From Flavobacteriia bacterium (GTDB taxonomy: Bacteria > Bacteroidota > Bacteroidia > Flavobacteriales_D > Crocinitomicaceae), in the NCBI GenBank assembly GCA_009924735.1, contig RFQZ01000004.1, positions 1 through 64,000 of the forward strand: DNA of 64,000 nucleotides, written 5' to 3'. Positions 9,176 to 19,800 of the stretch are shown here, in pieces. The position numbers and the translations under genes were made by a program. Each line of letters begins with the position of its first letter. Position 1 is the stretch's first letter. Under the pieces are notes generated by a model that saw only the letters and a list, made by a program, of their open reading frames with translations, had not been told where the DNA came from and ran no database searches.

Positions 9176-9183
9176 CAAAAATA
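9176..9183 (-). promoter_or_regulatory. -7 promoter box for the mbnP-like operon
   Basis: On the minus strand this reads TATTTTTG, 4 bp before the ATG at 9171. If used, transcription would start at or inside the start codon, so either the message is nearly leaderless or the true start lies downstream. No TTTG is visible at -33. Confidence 0.3.
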
Positions 9184-9229
9184 AGGTAATACTGACTAAT
9201 TTTAATTTTTAAACCTCAATTTTTACGGA

Positions 9230-12200
9230 TTGCAAAAAGAAACCGATATAAAACGACTCAAAGTAATGAGTGCGTCAGCCGGAAGCGGGAAAACCTATCA
9301 ACTTGTATTAGAATATTTGGAGATTTTATTGGACTACCAGAAAGATTCAGCAAAATTCAAGCACATTGTGGCCATGACTTTCACAAACAAGGCGGCCTTT
9401 GAGATGAAAGACCGGGTACTCAAAACCTTGTTCTCTTTAGCGACACATGATGGGACGAATGGAAAGACGGCAGAAATCGTAACCAAATTATCCGAACGGC
9501 TTCAAGTGGATGGTGTAATGCTTCAAAAAAGAGCCCAAAACACACTGACAGAAATCTTGCATTCCTACGAAGATTTTCAAATTTCTACCATAGACAAATT
9601 CAACCTGCGCCTAATTCGTTCTTTTAACCGTGATTTGAACCTACCGCAAGAATTTGAGGTCATCATGAATGAAAACGAAATTTTGGAGCGTGTAATCGAC
9701 TCCATATTCGGGAAAATCGGGAAGCCTGGGCAGGAGAATTTAACCAAATTAATTGAAAATTACACGCGAAAAAACCTGGACGATGGTGCCAAATGGAATT
9801 TTCGAGACAAACTCATTGATTTCAGTTCTATACTTGGGAAGGAGCGTTACATTCCAATGGTTGCAAAGCTTTTAAAACAAACCTACAATGAATCGGATTT
9901 AACCGAAGCCAAACAGCGCCAAAAAAACTTCATTCAACTGGTAAAAGTCATGGCAGATCGATTGGTTTCGAACTACCTCGAGCTGAACATCGATGTTGAA
10001 AAAATTCCAAATAAAAGCAAAACACACAATGCAATCATCGAAACGGCAGGGGTTGAAGAATTTAAGCTTGATCGAATTGCCAAACCCTTGTTTTCCGCAA
10101 AATTTATGGAGTACCTAGACGCCGGTTTCAAAGGTGTTTTCCCTCCTGATTTTTGTGATTCACTTTATGAAATTCAAGCCTACTATGCATCCGGTCACAT
10201 TGAATACATCAAGCTTCAGTACTACACAGATACCTTCTACAACCTTGCTTTGCTGCAATATGTTGCCAAGGAAATGGAAGTTGTTCGCAACGATGAACAA
10301 TTCATTCGAATTTCAGAATTTAATACCCTTATCAGTAAATTGGTCTGGGACCAAGTGGTGCCCTACATCTATGAAAAATTAGGAAACAGGCTCCATCATT
10401 TTTTACTTGACGAATTTCAGGACACCTCTAAAATGCAATGGTTAAATTTAATCCCTTTGTTAGAGGAATCCTTATCCAAAGGACACAAAAACCTCATCGT
10501 GGGAGATTCAAAGCAGTCCATTTATCGATTTAACAATGGATTGGCACAGCAGTTTGTGGAATTACCTCGCATCTACAATCCAGACAATGATGCAGAAATC
10601 GCACGAAAATCCGCCTATTTTGAAACCATGGGTGAGGTAATAAATTTAGAGGAGAATTTTCGCTCTGCCGATGAAATCGTCCATTTTAACAACGAAATTT
10701 TTAAGGCATTTCTTCCGCGTATACCGTTGGATTCCGTCAATTTTTACAATTCCATACACCAAAACACCGTAAAAAAATTCAAAGGGGTCGTTTCAATTAA
10801 AAGTGAACTCGGAGAAGACTCTGAAGTAGATGTATACACTGAGATACAAGAAATCATTGACCGTTGTGTTTCGGACGGCTTTAAGTTAGGAGACATCTGC
10901 ATTTTGAGTGAGAAAAATGTTCAGGGAAATGAAATCGCTCAATTTCTTACAAGCCTCAATTACAAGGTGGTTTCCTCTGATTCCCTTTTGATTTATTATG
11001 ATGCACGCATTCGTTTGTGTCTATCTTATTTAAGAAGACGGAAAAAACCTTCCAACCTCACGGAAGCCAAAAGATTTGCTGAGCTGTACCTGCGATTGAA
11101 CCACGAAGATGCTGTTTTGAAATACATGGCATTGTTTAAGCCAATATCTCCTCAAGAGCCAGACAAACGATTTTTTGATGACCAAGACTTCATTTGTTCC
11201 TATTTCAATGCGCCAGATCAATTCTTTTATAAATACGACAACCTGTATGACCTCATTGAGAAATTCTACGCAATGATGAATTGGAAGGAAACAGAAGATG
11301 TGTATTTGCATCATTTTGCGGATGTCTGTTTCAATTACCAAAACGGGAAGAAGGTCGATGTGGAGAGCTTTTTAGACTATTTCGAAGAGAACAAATTTAA
11401 GATTGCCATCCAATTGCCAAAGACAGACGATGCGATTCAAATCATGACCATACATAAATCCAAGGGACTTGAATTTCCTGTGGTTATCATCCCAAATCTG
11501 AATTTTACGACGGCAAAATCAAAAGGATTTTATTTGATTGACGACGTAGACCAAGTGTATTATCGCATGTTGAAAAAGGACAGCCCCATTCCACTGATAA
11601 GAGAATATACGGCGATGGAAATGAACCAAATATTCATGGATAAGTTGAATCTTTTATACGTTGCCCTTACAAGGCCCACCCACAGGCTCTATGGATTCAA
11701 CCTCTTTGAAAAAGACCAGCTTGGAAACACCCTTCACGATGCATTGCTCGGCTTGTATCCATCCCACCTCGATGGGGAGTTGTTACATGTTAAGATCGGT
11801 GAGGAAGCTGCCGTTGAAAGAGCCGTTGAAACGACCGATGTTTTTTACCACGCAGAAGAATTCGGCAACCGTTTGTGGTACCCTGATTTGGTGGTCGCAG
11901 GGAATTTTAGCAATGATGAAATCGGTTTTGGCAAAGGCTTCCACGCCCTTGCGGCGGCTTGTGACGATGCAGACCAATTGTCAGAAACCCTAGACGACCT
12001 CATTGAGGCTTCCATCGTCGAAATGAATGATCGGGATGCTTTATTGGCTTGTGGAACAAAAATGTTTGCCCATGGCCCTTATAAAAGCTGGATTCAAGAA
12101 TCAATCAACATTCGAAGTGAAAATTGGATCATTGATACAACCGGAAACTTAGCGAGACCAGATAAAATCATAGAATTAGCGGATGCTATGGTTCTTATTG

Positions 12201-12337
12201 ATTTTAAAACAGGAGAACCCAAACCCAATCATACAACGCAAATTACAGCCTACAGCGATTTACTTTCGAAAATGACAACCAAAGAAATAAAGCCATATTT
12301 GTATTATACCCGTCTGGACGCTTGGCTTGCTTGCTGA
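9230..12337 (+). CDS. UvrD/Rep-family helicase with C-terminal RecB-like nuclease (AddA-like)
   Basis: This encodes 1035 residues. Superfamily 1 helicase motifs appear in order: Walker A S-A-S-A-G-S-G-K-T (14-22), Walker B L-L-D-E-F-Q-D-T (near 395), GDSKQSIYRF, MTIHKSKGLEFPVV (near 740) and LLYVALTRPTHRLYGF. The C-terminus has RPDKII and IDFKTG followed by Q-x3-Y, the RecB/AddA nuclease core. The family resects double-strand breaks. I keep the TTG start at 9230 because the first ATG (9266) would remove the strand before Walker A. An AddB-like partner is usual but is not in the window. The last 34 bp overlap the convergent gene. Confidence 0.9.
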   Translation: MQKETDIKRLKVMSASAGSGKTYQLVLEYLEILLDYQKDSAKFKHIVAMTFTNKAAFEMKDRVLKTLFSLATHDGTNGKTAEIVTKLSERLQVDGVMLQKRAQNTLTEILHSYEDFQISTIDKFNLRLIRSFNRDLNLPQEFEVIMNENEILERVIDSIFGKIGKPGQENLTKLIENYTRKNLDDGAKWNFRDKLIDFSSILGKERYIPMVAKLLKQTYNESDLTEAKQRQKNFIQLVKVMADRLVSNYLELNIDVEKIPNKSKTHNAIIETAGVEEFKLDRIAKPLFSAKFMEYLDAGFKGVFPPDFCDSLYEIQAYYASGHIEYIKLQYYTDTFYNLALLQYVAKEMEVVRNDEQFIRISEFNTLISKLVWDQVVPYIYEKLGNRLHHFLLDEFQDTSKMQWLNLIPLLEESLSKGHKNLIVGDSKQSIYRFNNGLAQQFVELPRIYNPDNDAEIARKSAYFETMGEVINLEENFRSADEIVHFNNEIFKAFLPRIPLDSVNFYNSIHQNTVKKFKGVVSIKSELGEDSEVDVYTEIQEIIDRCVSDGFKLGDICILSEKNVQGNEIAQFLTSLNYKVVSSDSLLIYYDARIRLCLSYLRRRKKPSNLTEAKRFAELYLRLNHEDAVLKYMALFKPISPQEPDKRFFDDQDFICSYFNAPDQFFYKYDNLYDLIEKFYAMMNWKETEDVYLHHFADVCFNYQNGKKVDVESFLDYFEENKFKIAIQLPKTDDAIQIMTIHKSKGLEFPVVIIPNLNFTTAKSKGFYLIDDVDQVYYRMLKKDSPIPLIREYTAMEMNQIFMDKLNLLYVALTRPTHRLYGFNLFEKDQLGNTLHDALLGLYPSHLDGELLHVKIGEEAAVERAVETTDVFYHAEEFGNRLWYPDLVVAGNFSNDEIGFGKGFHALAAACDDADQLSETLDDLIEASIVEMNDRDALLACGTKMFAHGPYKSWIQESINIRSENWIIDTTGNLARPDKIIELADAMVLIDFKTGEPKPNHTTQITAYSDLLSKMTTKEIKPYLYYTRLDAWLAC

Positions 12338-13002
12338 GCGATGATTGCCGATTTTACAAAGGTGTAAATAATGGGGTGAGGCAAATCCCTTGTTGATGAA
12401 ACCTGTGGGTAAAAAGTAACCGCAAGGAAAAAGGTTTGACCTTTCAACGTGATGGCTTCTGGATCATCAAACTGGTTGATGGCTTCCACATCAATGAAAC
12501 TTCCTTCGAGCTCATTTCTTAGGTTTGGGTACAAACTAAAACGGGTTGCAGATAACTCTTTGTTGGTGAAATGGTCGTACAGTTTGACAAAGGCTGGAGA
12601 CTTAGGTTCAATGATTACATTTTCGAAATAGGCCCCGGTAATTAAATTGTCAGAAATCAACTTTTCACCTGCCTGATTCAAACTGTTTTTCATGATTAGG
12701 TATTCGATAAATAACTTATACCCTTCTCCAGTAATCAAGACAGATTTGTTTAGTGCAGTTAGCCTGGCAAAGATTCCGTTTAAAAAAAATGGATTTAGAA
12801 AAGGACCTGGTGCAATCCAAAATGCATCATATTGATCAAAGAAGGCAATCTTTTGTTGTGCGACTTCTGATACCCGGATCCAATAATAGTTGACATCAAC
12901 ATCTAAAAAATTGGAGGCGTGATCTAAGGCCAGATTCGTGGCGTGGTGCGCGTTGAAAGTAAAATTGTAATCCCCTATTATTGCAATTTTTACTGTATGC
13001 AT
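12304..13002 (-). CDS. Class I glutamine amidotransferase-like protein lacking the catalytic triad
   Basis: This encodes 232 residues resembling the amidotransferase half of CTP synthase: an opening strand IAIIGDYN, A-P-G-P-F, and near the end YPQVSSTRDLPHPI, matching the family's H-P-E and P-H-P-L segments. The nucleophile elbow, normally G-x-C-x-G, reads T-G-E-G-Y-K, and the whole protein contains no cysteine. The His-x-Glu pair is Tyr-Pro-Gln. It therefore cannot hydrolyse glutamine by the usual mechanism and may be a binding or regulatory relative. Its 3' end overlaps the helicase gene by 34 bp. Confidence 0.7.
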   Translation of the reverse strand: MHTVKIAIIGDYNFTFNAHHATNLALDHASNFLDVDVNYYWIRVSEVAQQKIAFFDQYDAFWIAPGPFLNPFFLNGIFARLTALNKSVLITGEGYKLFIEYLIMKNSLNQAGEKLISDNLITGAYFENVIIEPKSPAFVKLYDHFTNKELSATRFSLYPNLRNELEGSFIDVEAINQFDDPEAITLKGQTFFLAVTFYPQVSSTRDLPHPIIYTFVKSAIIAQQASQASRRV

Positions 13003-13009
13003 TTGCGTA

Positions 13010-13038
13010 TATAAAAAATGCCGTTTGTGAACGGCATT
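13010..13038 (-). terminator. Rho-independent terminator after the 13045 lipoprotein gene
   Basis: AATGCCGTT (13017-13025) pairs perfectly with AACGGCATT (13030-13038) around a 4-nt loop. On the minus strand the hairpin is followed by a T-rich run. It lies 7 bp after the stop of the lipoprotein gene and before the amidotransferase-like gene, so it separates the two transcripts. The plus side is also T-rich, so it may act in both directions. Confidence 0.8.
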
Positions 13039-13044
13039 ACATTT

Positions 13045-13680
13045 TTATCTTCTAAACCAACCGTGGTATTTACCATTTTGGATATACAACGAATCAAGTA
13101 AACTGGTTTGTGGATCAATTCGATACACATAGCAAGAAAAATTACAATCAAAGAAGGAGTAATCACCTGTACCATCTGATTGTTGTTTGATGTTGGTAAA
13201 CGCTACCGTTTGAGGCATGGGATTGTTTCCTTTAGACAACCAAACCGCTGAGTTGTTATCTGTATAAATTACTTCAAAACCATTGATTGCTGAATTTGAA
13301 TAAGATGGAGAAGCGGCTGCTGAAGTTAAATGAAAATCATTGAACATGGTTAAGCTAGGCTCTGTATTTGCCGCAACGTCCCAATTCAACGCACCCAATT
13401 TAATGCGTACACTTAAAGGTTTGTTAGGGGAAAGCATTTCGAACATATATACCCTTTCGGATGGTTGAGGGGAAGGAGAAATGTAAGTATCAGATCCTGT
13501 ATACCCTTTGTAGCCTTCAACGTTTTGGGTGTATTCAACCTGGGTACCATTGATGTATCCGGAGAAATTCGCATTTAAATTTACAGAATTTGTTGGCGGA
13601 GGAACCACTTCATGTTCAATACAAGAAGAAAAAGCCAAAAGAAAAATAAAAGCAGATGCGAAGTAAATTAAATTTTTCAT
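13045..13680 (-). CDS. Putative lipoprotein of unknown function
   Basis: This encodes 211 residues. The signal peptide runs M-K-N-L to a lipobox-like F-S-S-C, followed by I-E-H-E, so the protein should be lipid-anchored. The rest is rich in Asn, Ser and Tyr with alternating strands, typical of small secreted Bacteroidota beta proteins, and I find no named domain. A well-formed promoter precedes it (13697-13728) and a terminator follows, so it is probably a single-gene transcript. Confidence 0.7.
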   Translation of the reverse strand: MKNLIYFASAFIFLLAFSSCIEHEVVPPPTNSVNLNANFSGYINGTQVEYTQNVEGYKGYTGSDTYISPSPQPSERVYMFEMLSPNKPLSVRIKLGALNWDVAANTEPSLTMFNDFHLTSAAASPSYSNSAINGFEVIYTDNNSAVWLSKGNNPMPQTVAFTNIKQQSDGTGDYSFFDCNFSCYVYRIDPQTSLLDSLYIQNGKYHGWFRR

Positions 13681-13696
13681 AGTGTACGATTGAATT

Positions 13697-13728
13697 CAAA
13701 TGTACGGCTTTAACGCTAAATATACAAA
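13697..13728 (-). promoter_or_regulatory. Bacteroidota-type promoter for the 13680 lipoprotein gene
   Basis: On the minus strand TTTG (13728-13725) is separated by 20 bp from TACATTTG (13704-13697), matching the -33/-7 consensus. The gene starts 16 bp downstream. Confidence 0.75.
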
Positions 13729-13761
13729 AAAGATGCTTTTGACATTAAAATTTATCTGTAG

Positions 13762-13833
13762 TGACCTCGCCAGGAATCGAACCTGGATCAAAAGTTTAGG
13801 AAACTTCTATTCTATCCATTGAACTACGAAGTC
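13762..13833 (-). tRNA. tRNA-Arg (anticodon CCT)
   Basis: The 72-nt minus-strand sequence folds as a full cloverleaf: acceptor stem GACTTCG with CGAGGTC, D-stem GTTC with GAAT, anticodon stem GAAGT with ACTTT, loop TTCCTAA with anticodon CCT, and T-arm CCAGG-TTCGATT-CCTGG. The discriminator is A and CCA is not encoded. It reads AGG codons. It begins 6 bp after the stop of the M14 peptidase gene on the same strand, so it may be co-transcribed with it. Confidence 0.96.
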
Positions 13834-13839
13834 CAAAGA

Positions 13840-16695
13840 TCACTCTTTGATCACAATCTGTCGTCTAACTTGCCCCTGCCCAAGACATTCCAAGAGGTAG
13901 GTTCCTCCTGAAAGTCGCTCTGTATTCATACCCATTTTATTAGATGAAACCACCATTTGGATGACTGCCTTTCCGTTTAGGTCAAGCACTTGTATTTTAG
14001 ACCCTATTTCAAATCCTTCCAATATCAACATTGTATTAAATGGATTTGGGTACACCATTCCTTGATTTACAGACGTAGTTTCTATGCCTGCACAATTTTG
14101 AACAGACACGCTTAAAGTGTCTTGTCCAACACAACCGTTCGGATCTGCAACTGTAGCAATCAAATTAAATGAACCTATACCCGCAACGGCTGGATCGAAA
14201 TTCAATCCATTTACACCCACACCACTTACATTCGCATTCACGGGATTCACAGTCAATGCAACATTCCCTTGGTTAAGGCAAACCACGTTATCCACGTCCG
14301 AAGACGTTAACAGAACGGCAGGCGTGGTTAATACCTCAACCGAATCTGTAAACACATCCGATCCGGCAGCATTGTTTGCGGTTAGACTAACCACATACCA
14401 ACCTGCATTTGCAAAAGCATGGGAAGGATTTTGTTGCGTAGATTGTGTACCATCTCCAAAATCCCACACCCAAGAAGTAGGTGCATTGGTGGAAGCATCG
14501 TTAAATTGGATGGTGTTTCCTTGGCAAAGTGAGCCATTGTTCACGGTAAACCCAGCAATTGGATTTACAGGAGGGGTTTGCAGATTATATAAAACTTCAA
14601 AATCATCGAAATAATAGCCGTCTGCAACGGTACCACCATCTGATCCGAGTTTAAACCTAAACTTAATGATTTGACCTAAGTAATCACTCAGACTAATTTC
14701 TTCTAAAACCCAATTGCTTTGCACTCCTTCGTACACAGGTTGGTTGTTGGGTTGTACACTTCCATTCGCATTGGTGCCATTTACGGTATAGTTGCCACAC
14801 TGCGCAATCCAATTGGTGCCTCCATCGGTAGATACTTGAAATTGGACATAATCATAATCGGCTTCCAAGTTCCATTTGGCATAAAACCTTACCATCGCGC
14901 TGGAGGCATTCGTAAGGTCTACGGTAGGAACAAAGGTGTAGGTTTTGTTGGCATTGTTTGCATAATTTCCAACAGGTGAATCTGTAAAAGATTTGGTTGC
15001 AGAAACGTAGGTTGAGGCAGTGGTGGACCAGTTTCCTGTCCAATTTGTGGTAGCTGTTGCGTTTTCAGTTACCTGAACCGTTAAAGCCCCAAAGGTTTTA
15101 ACAATCGTGTCTTTTCTTACCCATAATCCATTGTCTGTTTTCAGAATGTAAATGATTTGATCACCAAATTGGATGTTTGGATTTAAAGCATAGGAAATGG
15201 TACCGTTTTGAGATTGCTGTTGGTTAAGGTTGTACACGATCGGTGCACCGACAGAGACAATGTTTTGAAGAGGTTGAATGGATACGGTGACGGGCCCTGA
15301 TTGTCTTCCCAATCTTTTTGCCGTATGGTTAAAAACCCCGTTGATGTTTGCAATCATGTTTGGATCGGCATCGCTAACGACGGTGTATACCCTTGACAAA
15401 TGCGCCAAAACCAAATTTGGGAAGAGCATTTCTTGACAGGTAGGGATGATTTCATTGGAAGGCTGCCAAAAAGCAGTGCCAATTTCAGGGGTGTGTACAA
15501 ACATAGTATCTTTTTGGTTTACACCAATGTCAACTTTGTACATGTAATCATCAGAATCACCTGAGGCAGGGTAAAGCCCACTGCTTTTCATCGCTACGTA
15601 GCCATTGTACTGAACTTGGTGATTTGATTCTTCTTGGAACCAATTGTGATGCGGCGCAAATTCAGCTGTGGTGGTACCAATTGGAAAAAGCATGTCATTC
15701 CCATAGGTATGCGCATTAAAAGCAGTAATAAAATGATTGTTTTGGACCAACCAACGCATGGCTTGTGTTTCGGGTTCAGAAAAAGCAGATGGACCGCAAT
15801 AGGTATCATTGCTGGTGGTGGTACTCGTTCCGGTTGTCCCCCATCCGTATGAATAATTTCTATTTAAATCTACCCCATATACACCCCCTCCATTGTTTCT
15901 TCGGTTTTTTCGCCACATCCCTCCACCATTTGGATTGGTTGTTTGGTTATAAACATACCCATCCGGGTTGATGCACGGCACAAAATACATTTGGGTATTG
16001 TTAACCAGGTAGGTAACCTCATCATTGGTTCCATAATTTTCCAAGACAAACCACATGTAAAAAATGGTCTCCATTAAACTCATAGGTTCACGGGCATGAT
16101 GAATGGCAGAATACAAAATTTTAGGTTCGCCTTCATCAACATTTGCATTGTCTGAAATCCTGACGAAGTAAATCGGTCTGTTTTCATGGGTAACAAAATT
16201 TGATATCTGGGCTTTTGCGGTAATCAACCCTGGGAAGGCGCTGAGCATTTCATCCAGTTCCGCAAGCATCTCCGAATACGTTAGGTATCCGCCCATGGTA
16301 CCTAGGTTGAAATGTGTTGGTACAGTTGGATTTACATAGGCATTTGGAGCGCCTCCTCCTCCAACACATGCTGCATTTCGATTCGTTTGGGAGGGTGAAT
16401 TGTCACTTAAAATCTGCGCATAGTACGCTTCAATGTCAGCAATAAGAACTTCATAGACAAAGTTAAGGGAGGCGATGGTTTGAATTTCCGCTGCGGAAAA
16501 ATCAGAGATAAAAAACACCCCTTCTTTGGTAATTCCGTGGTCAATGGTTACGCCATTCTGCGCCAACCATTGTAAACCTTGCGCATTCGCAAAAATTTTA
16601 ACCCTTGCGTAATCCCCAACGGGTTCTGTAGTGTTTTGAGCGAGGGAAGTAAATACAGTCAAAAGAAAAATCGACAAAAAATAAATTGATTTCAT
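13840..16695 (-). CDS. Secreted M14 zinc carboxypeptidase with PKD domain and T9SS type A tail
   Basis: This encodes 951 residues. A signal peptide (1-20) precedes the M14 catalytic domain (about 120-440). Zinc ligands are H200 and E203 in H-H-A-R-E-P and H329 in F-N-A-H-T-Y. R-x4-G-V-D-L-N-R-N is the substrate-binding segment, and E404 in H-T-P-E-I-G is the catalytic Glu. A beta-sandwich region near 550-710 resembles MAM or immune-inhibitor-A type domains. A PKD domain (W-V-W-D-F-G-D-G-T) follows near 745. The C-terminus has V-Y-P-N-P-F-N, typical of the type A T9SS sorting domain. It should be exported and cleave peptides at the C-terminal end outside the cell. Confidence 0.93.
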   Translation of the reverse strand: MKSIYFLSIFLLTVFTSLAQNTTEPVGDYARVKIFANAQGLQWLAQNGVTIDHGITKEGVFFISDFSAAEIQTIASLNFVYEVLIADIEAYYAQILSDNSPSQTNRNAACVGGGGAPNAYVNPTVPTHFNLGTMGGYLTYSEMLAELDEMLSAFPGLITAKAQISNFVTHENRPIYFVRISDNANVDEGEPKILYSAIHHAREPMSLMETIFYMWFVLENYGTNDEVTYLVNNTQMYFVPCINPDGYVYNQTTNPNGGGMWRKNRRNNGGGVYGVDLNRNYSYGWGTTGTSTTTSNDTYCGPSAFSEPETQAMRWLVQNNHFITAFNAHTYGNDMLFPIGTTTAEFAPHHNWFQEESNHQVQYNGYVAMKSSGLYPASGDSDDYMYKVDIGVNQKDTMFVHTPEIGTAFWQPSNEIIPTCQEMLFPNLVLAHLSRVYTVVSDADPNMIANINGVFNHTAKRLGRQSGPVTVSIQPLQNIVSVGAPIVYNLNQQQSQNGTISYALNPNIQFGDQIIYILKTDNGLWVRKDTIVKTFGALTVQVTENATATTNWTGNWSTTASTYVSATKSFTDSPVGNYANNANKTYTFVPTVDLTNASSAMVRFYAKWNLEADYDYVQFQVSTDGGTNWIAQCGNYTVNGTNANGSVQPNNQPVYEGVQSNWVLEEISLSDYLGQIIKFRFKLGSDGGTVADGYYFDDFEVLYNLQTPPVNPIAGFTVNNGSLCQGNTIQFNDASTNAPTSWVWDFGDGTQSTQQNPSHAFANAGWYVVSLTANNAAGSDVFTDSVEVLTTPAVLLTSSDVDNVVCLNQGNVALTVNPVNANVSGVGVNGLNFDPAVAGIGSFNLIATVADPNGCVGQDTLSVSVQNCAGIETTSVNQGMVYPNPFNTMLILEGFEIGSKIQVLDLNGKAVIQMVVSSNKMGMNTERLSGGTYLLECLGQGQVRRQIVIKE

Positions 16696-16817
16696 AGCAT
16701 TATTTTAGCGTCTAAAATTACAACATATTCGCAACTTCTAAAAGCCTTCGAATGAAAGCAACCCAAATGAAAGATTAAAGTACTTATTATTTGTTTTAGC
16801 TTGCGTAAATTAGCCTT

Positions 16818-19800
16818 ATGAAAGGATTGCTGTTTTCAATCTCGGTTTTTTTCTTCTTTACTGCCACCGCACAGGAAGTTTGGATGACCCCAAACCATGG
16901 ACAGTGGGAAAAGACCATTGACTATGCCATCCCTGTGAATTCAGGAAGGATTTACCTCAGTGGAAAGGGGCTTACCTATTTCATGTATCAACAACCAGAT
17001 GCACACCAACCACAAAATGAAAGTACAGACGTAAAAATTCATAGCATTCAACAAAACTTTATTCAACCAAACAACACAAGGCCTCAGAACGTCGGAGCGA
17101 AATCAACCCACTATTCAAGCTATTTTGTGGGTAACGATACGACCAAATGGAAAAGTAAGGTGTTTGACTATCAATCAGCGGTATACGAGGAACTTTATGA
17201 TGGAATTAAAGCGGTTTACTCCACTTCAGGGGGTCAACTACAGTATGCTTTTCAACTCCAATCAGATGCCGATGTAAAAAAAATTCAATTTGAATTTACG
17301 GGGAGCAAAGATATCGCCTTGGACCAGAAAGGAAACCTCATTGTTAAGCATCGTTTTGGGCAAATTCTTCAAACAAAGCCAAAGGCATGGGCCTATGCAA
17401 ACGGACAGCAAAAAGAAATTAACATTCAATTTAAAGAACATGAAGGCGTTTGGGGTTTTGGTTTTCCTGAAGGACTCCCCTCTTATGATTCGCTCACGAT
17501 TGATCCCAGTTTAACTTTTTCAACTTTTTCAGGTTCTAGCGCTGACAATTGGGGATTTACAGCCACGCCTGATGTTGCAGGGAATCTTTATGGTGCGGGG
17601 ATTGTTTTCGGTTACGGATATCCAACCACGCCAGGATCTTATGACATCACCTTTAACAATGGTGTGGGAAGCCTGCCATTTGATGTCGGGATTACAAAAT
17701 TCAATTCCACCGGCAGCAATTTACTTTACTCGATTTATTTTGGGGGATCTGGCAACGAAACCCCACATAGCATTGTTACTGGACCCACGGGTGAGCTTTA
17801 TGTTTATGGCGTCACCTGCTCTCCCAATTTTCCAACCACAGCAGGCGCATACGACGCCACTTTCAATGGCGGACCTACGGAAGTAGAAAATTCATTGACC
17901 TTCAATGGCAGTGATATATATTTGTCAAGATTCAGTACGAATGGAACCAATTTAATAGCCTCTACCTATGTGGGGGGAAGTGGTTCCGATGGTTTAAACC
18001 TTAACAGCCTGCACTATAATTACGGGGATCAATTTCGGGGAGAAATTATTTTAGATGGGTCAGGGAATGTATTGATTTCAAGTACAACTGCATCTATGAA
18101 TTTTCCTACAACGGCGGGGTCCTTCTCGAATGTACTTAATGGTTTACAAGATGCGGTTGTCTGTAAATTCAACAACACCTTTACCAATTTACTTTGGGGC
18201 ACTTTCTTTGGCGGAATGGGTGAGGAAAGTGGAAACTCAATTGAAATCAGCCCTAATGGCACTGTCTACCTTGCGGGCGGCTCCACCTCCCCTTCTTTTC
18301 CGGGGGTTTCCTCTGGGAATGACTTGTCGAACAATGGAGGACTTAGCGATGGGTATTTGGCGAGGATAAATGCGGGTACAGGTTCGGTTTTATCTGCAAC
18401 ATTCTTAGGAATGAACGAATATGACCAAGCCTATTTTGTCCGTTGTGATCCTTCTAATTTAGTGTATGTCTATGGTCAAACGGAATCTTCTTGGCCCATC
18501 ACAGCAGGATGCACGGGTACGCCAAATTCAGGTCAATTCCTTCGAAAGTACAATGGCAATTTGCAAAACATATCATGGACAACCATGTTTGGCGCAGGGA
18601 CTGGGCATGTTGAAATATCCCCCACGGCCTTTTTGGTATCGGATTGTTATGAAATCTATGTTGCGGGTTGGGGTGGGACGTTGAATGCAAACAGTTCCGT
18701 ATCGCAAGCCACACATTCTACTACCAATGGATTTCTCATTACTCCCAATGCTTATCAAAGCAACACCAACGGTTCTAATTTTTATTTAAGTGTGTTTTCG
18801 CAAGATGCCCAAAGCGTAACCTATGGGACCTACATGGGTGGGCTTACCGGAAGCTCCAATCACGTTGACGGGGGTACCAGTCGGTTCGATAAAAATGGTC
18901 GAATTTACCATGCGGTTTGTGGGGCCTGTGGTGGTAATAATTTTGGTTTCACCTCAACGCCCGGAAGTTGGTCTCCTCAGAACCCAAGCCCGAACTGTAA
19001 CATGGCCGTTTTTAAATTTGAACTAAGCACCTTGGACGCGGTCATTTCACAACCTTCCCCCTTGATTTGTATTCCCCAACCTGTAATTTTCGGAAACAAC
19101 AGTGTTAATGGGAATAACTACCAATGGCTTTTTGGAGACAATACTACCTCTACACAATTTCAACCCACGCATTACTACAATGTACCGGGCATCTACAATG
19201 TTACCTTAATCGTCTCGGATTCGTCGAATTGTTATGTGCCGGACACCGCTGTTATTCAAGTGAACATAGGCGATTTCCAAGGAGGCGTTACCCTACCATC
19301 CACTGCCATTTGCCCAGGTTCTTCCTATCCATTGGATGCGTTTGGTGGCTCCAACTATTCGTGGTCCCCCGCCAATTTGGTAAGCAATCCAAACATCCCA
19401 AATCCGATTGCGACGATACAAAGCAACACTGTATTCACCGTTGTTATCAGTGACAGTTGTGGATCAGACACGCTCCAAGTTCCTTTGAACGTTGTCCCAA
19501 TATCATTAACCGTTTCAAACGACACTTCCCTTTGTGTAGGTGGAAGTGCCATGCTAGTGGCTGTGGGAAATGGGACCTTACTGTGGTCGCCAAGCGGTTC
19601 GCTTAATACAAACCAAGGAAATACAGTGATGGCAACGCCAGATTCTACGACAAGTTATGTGGTTTCACTCACCAGCCCCGAAGGGTGTGTGCTTTCGGAT
19701 ACGGCGACGGTTTTCGTGTATTACAATCCACCTGTCTCCAATTTACCCGATACGGTTATTTTGTGTCAAGGAACCTCAACTACCCTTTCCGTTTCGGGTG

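Noticed and set aside
14117-14614. 165-residue plus frame opposite the M14 peptidase
   Set aside because: It mirrors the PKD region on the other strand and has no independent signals.
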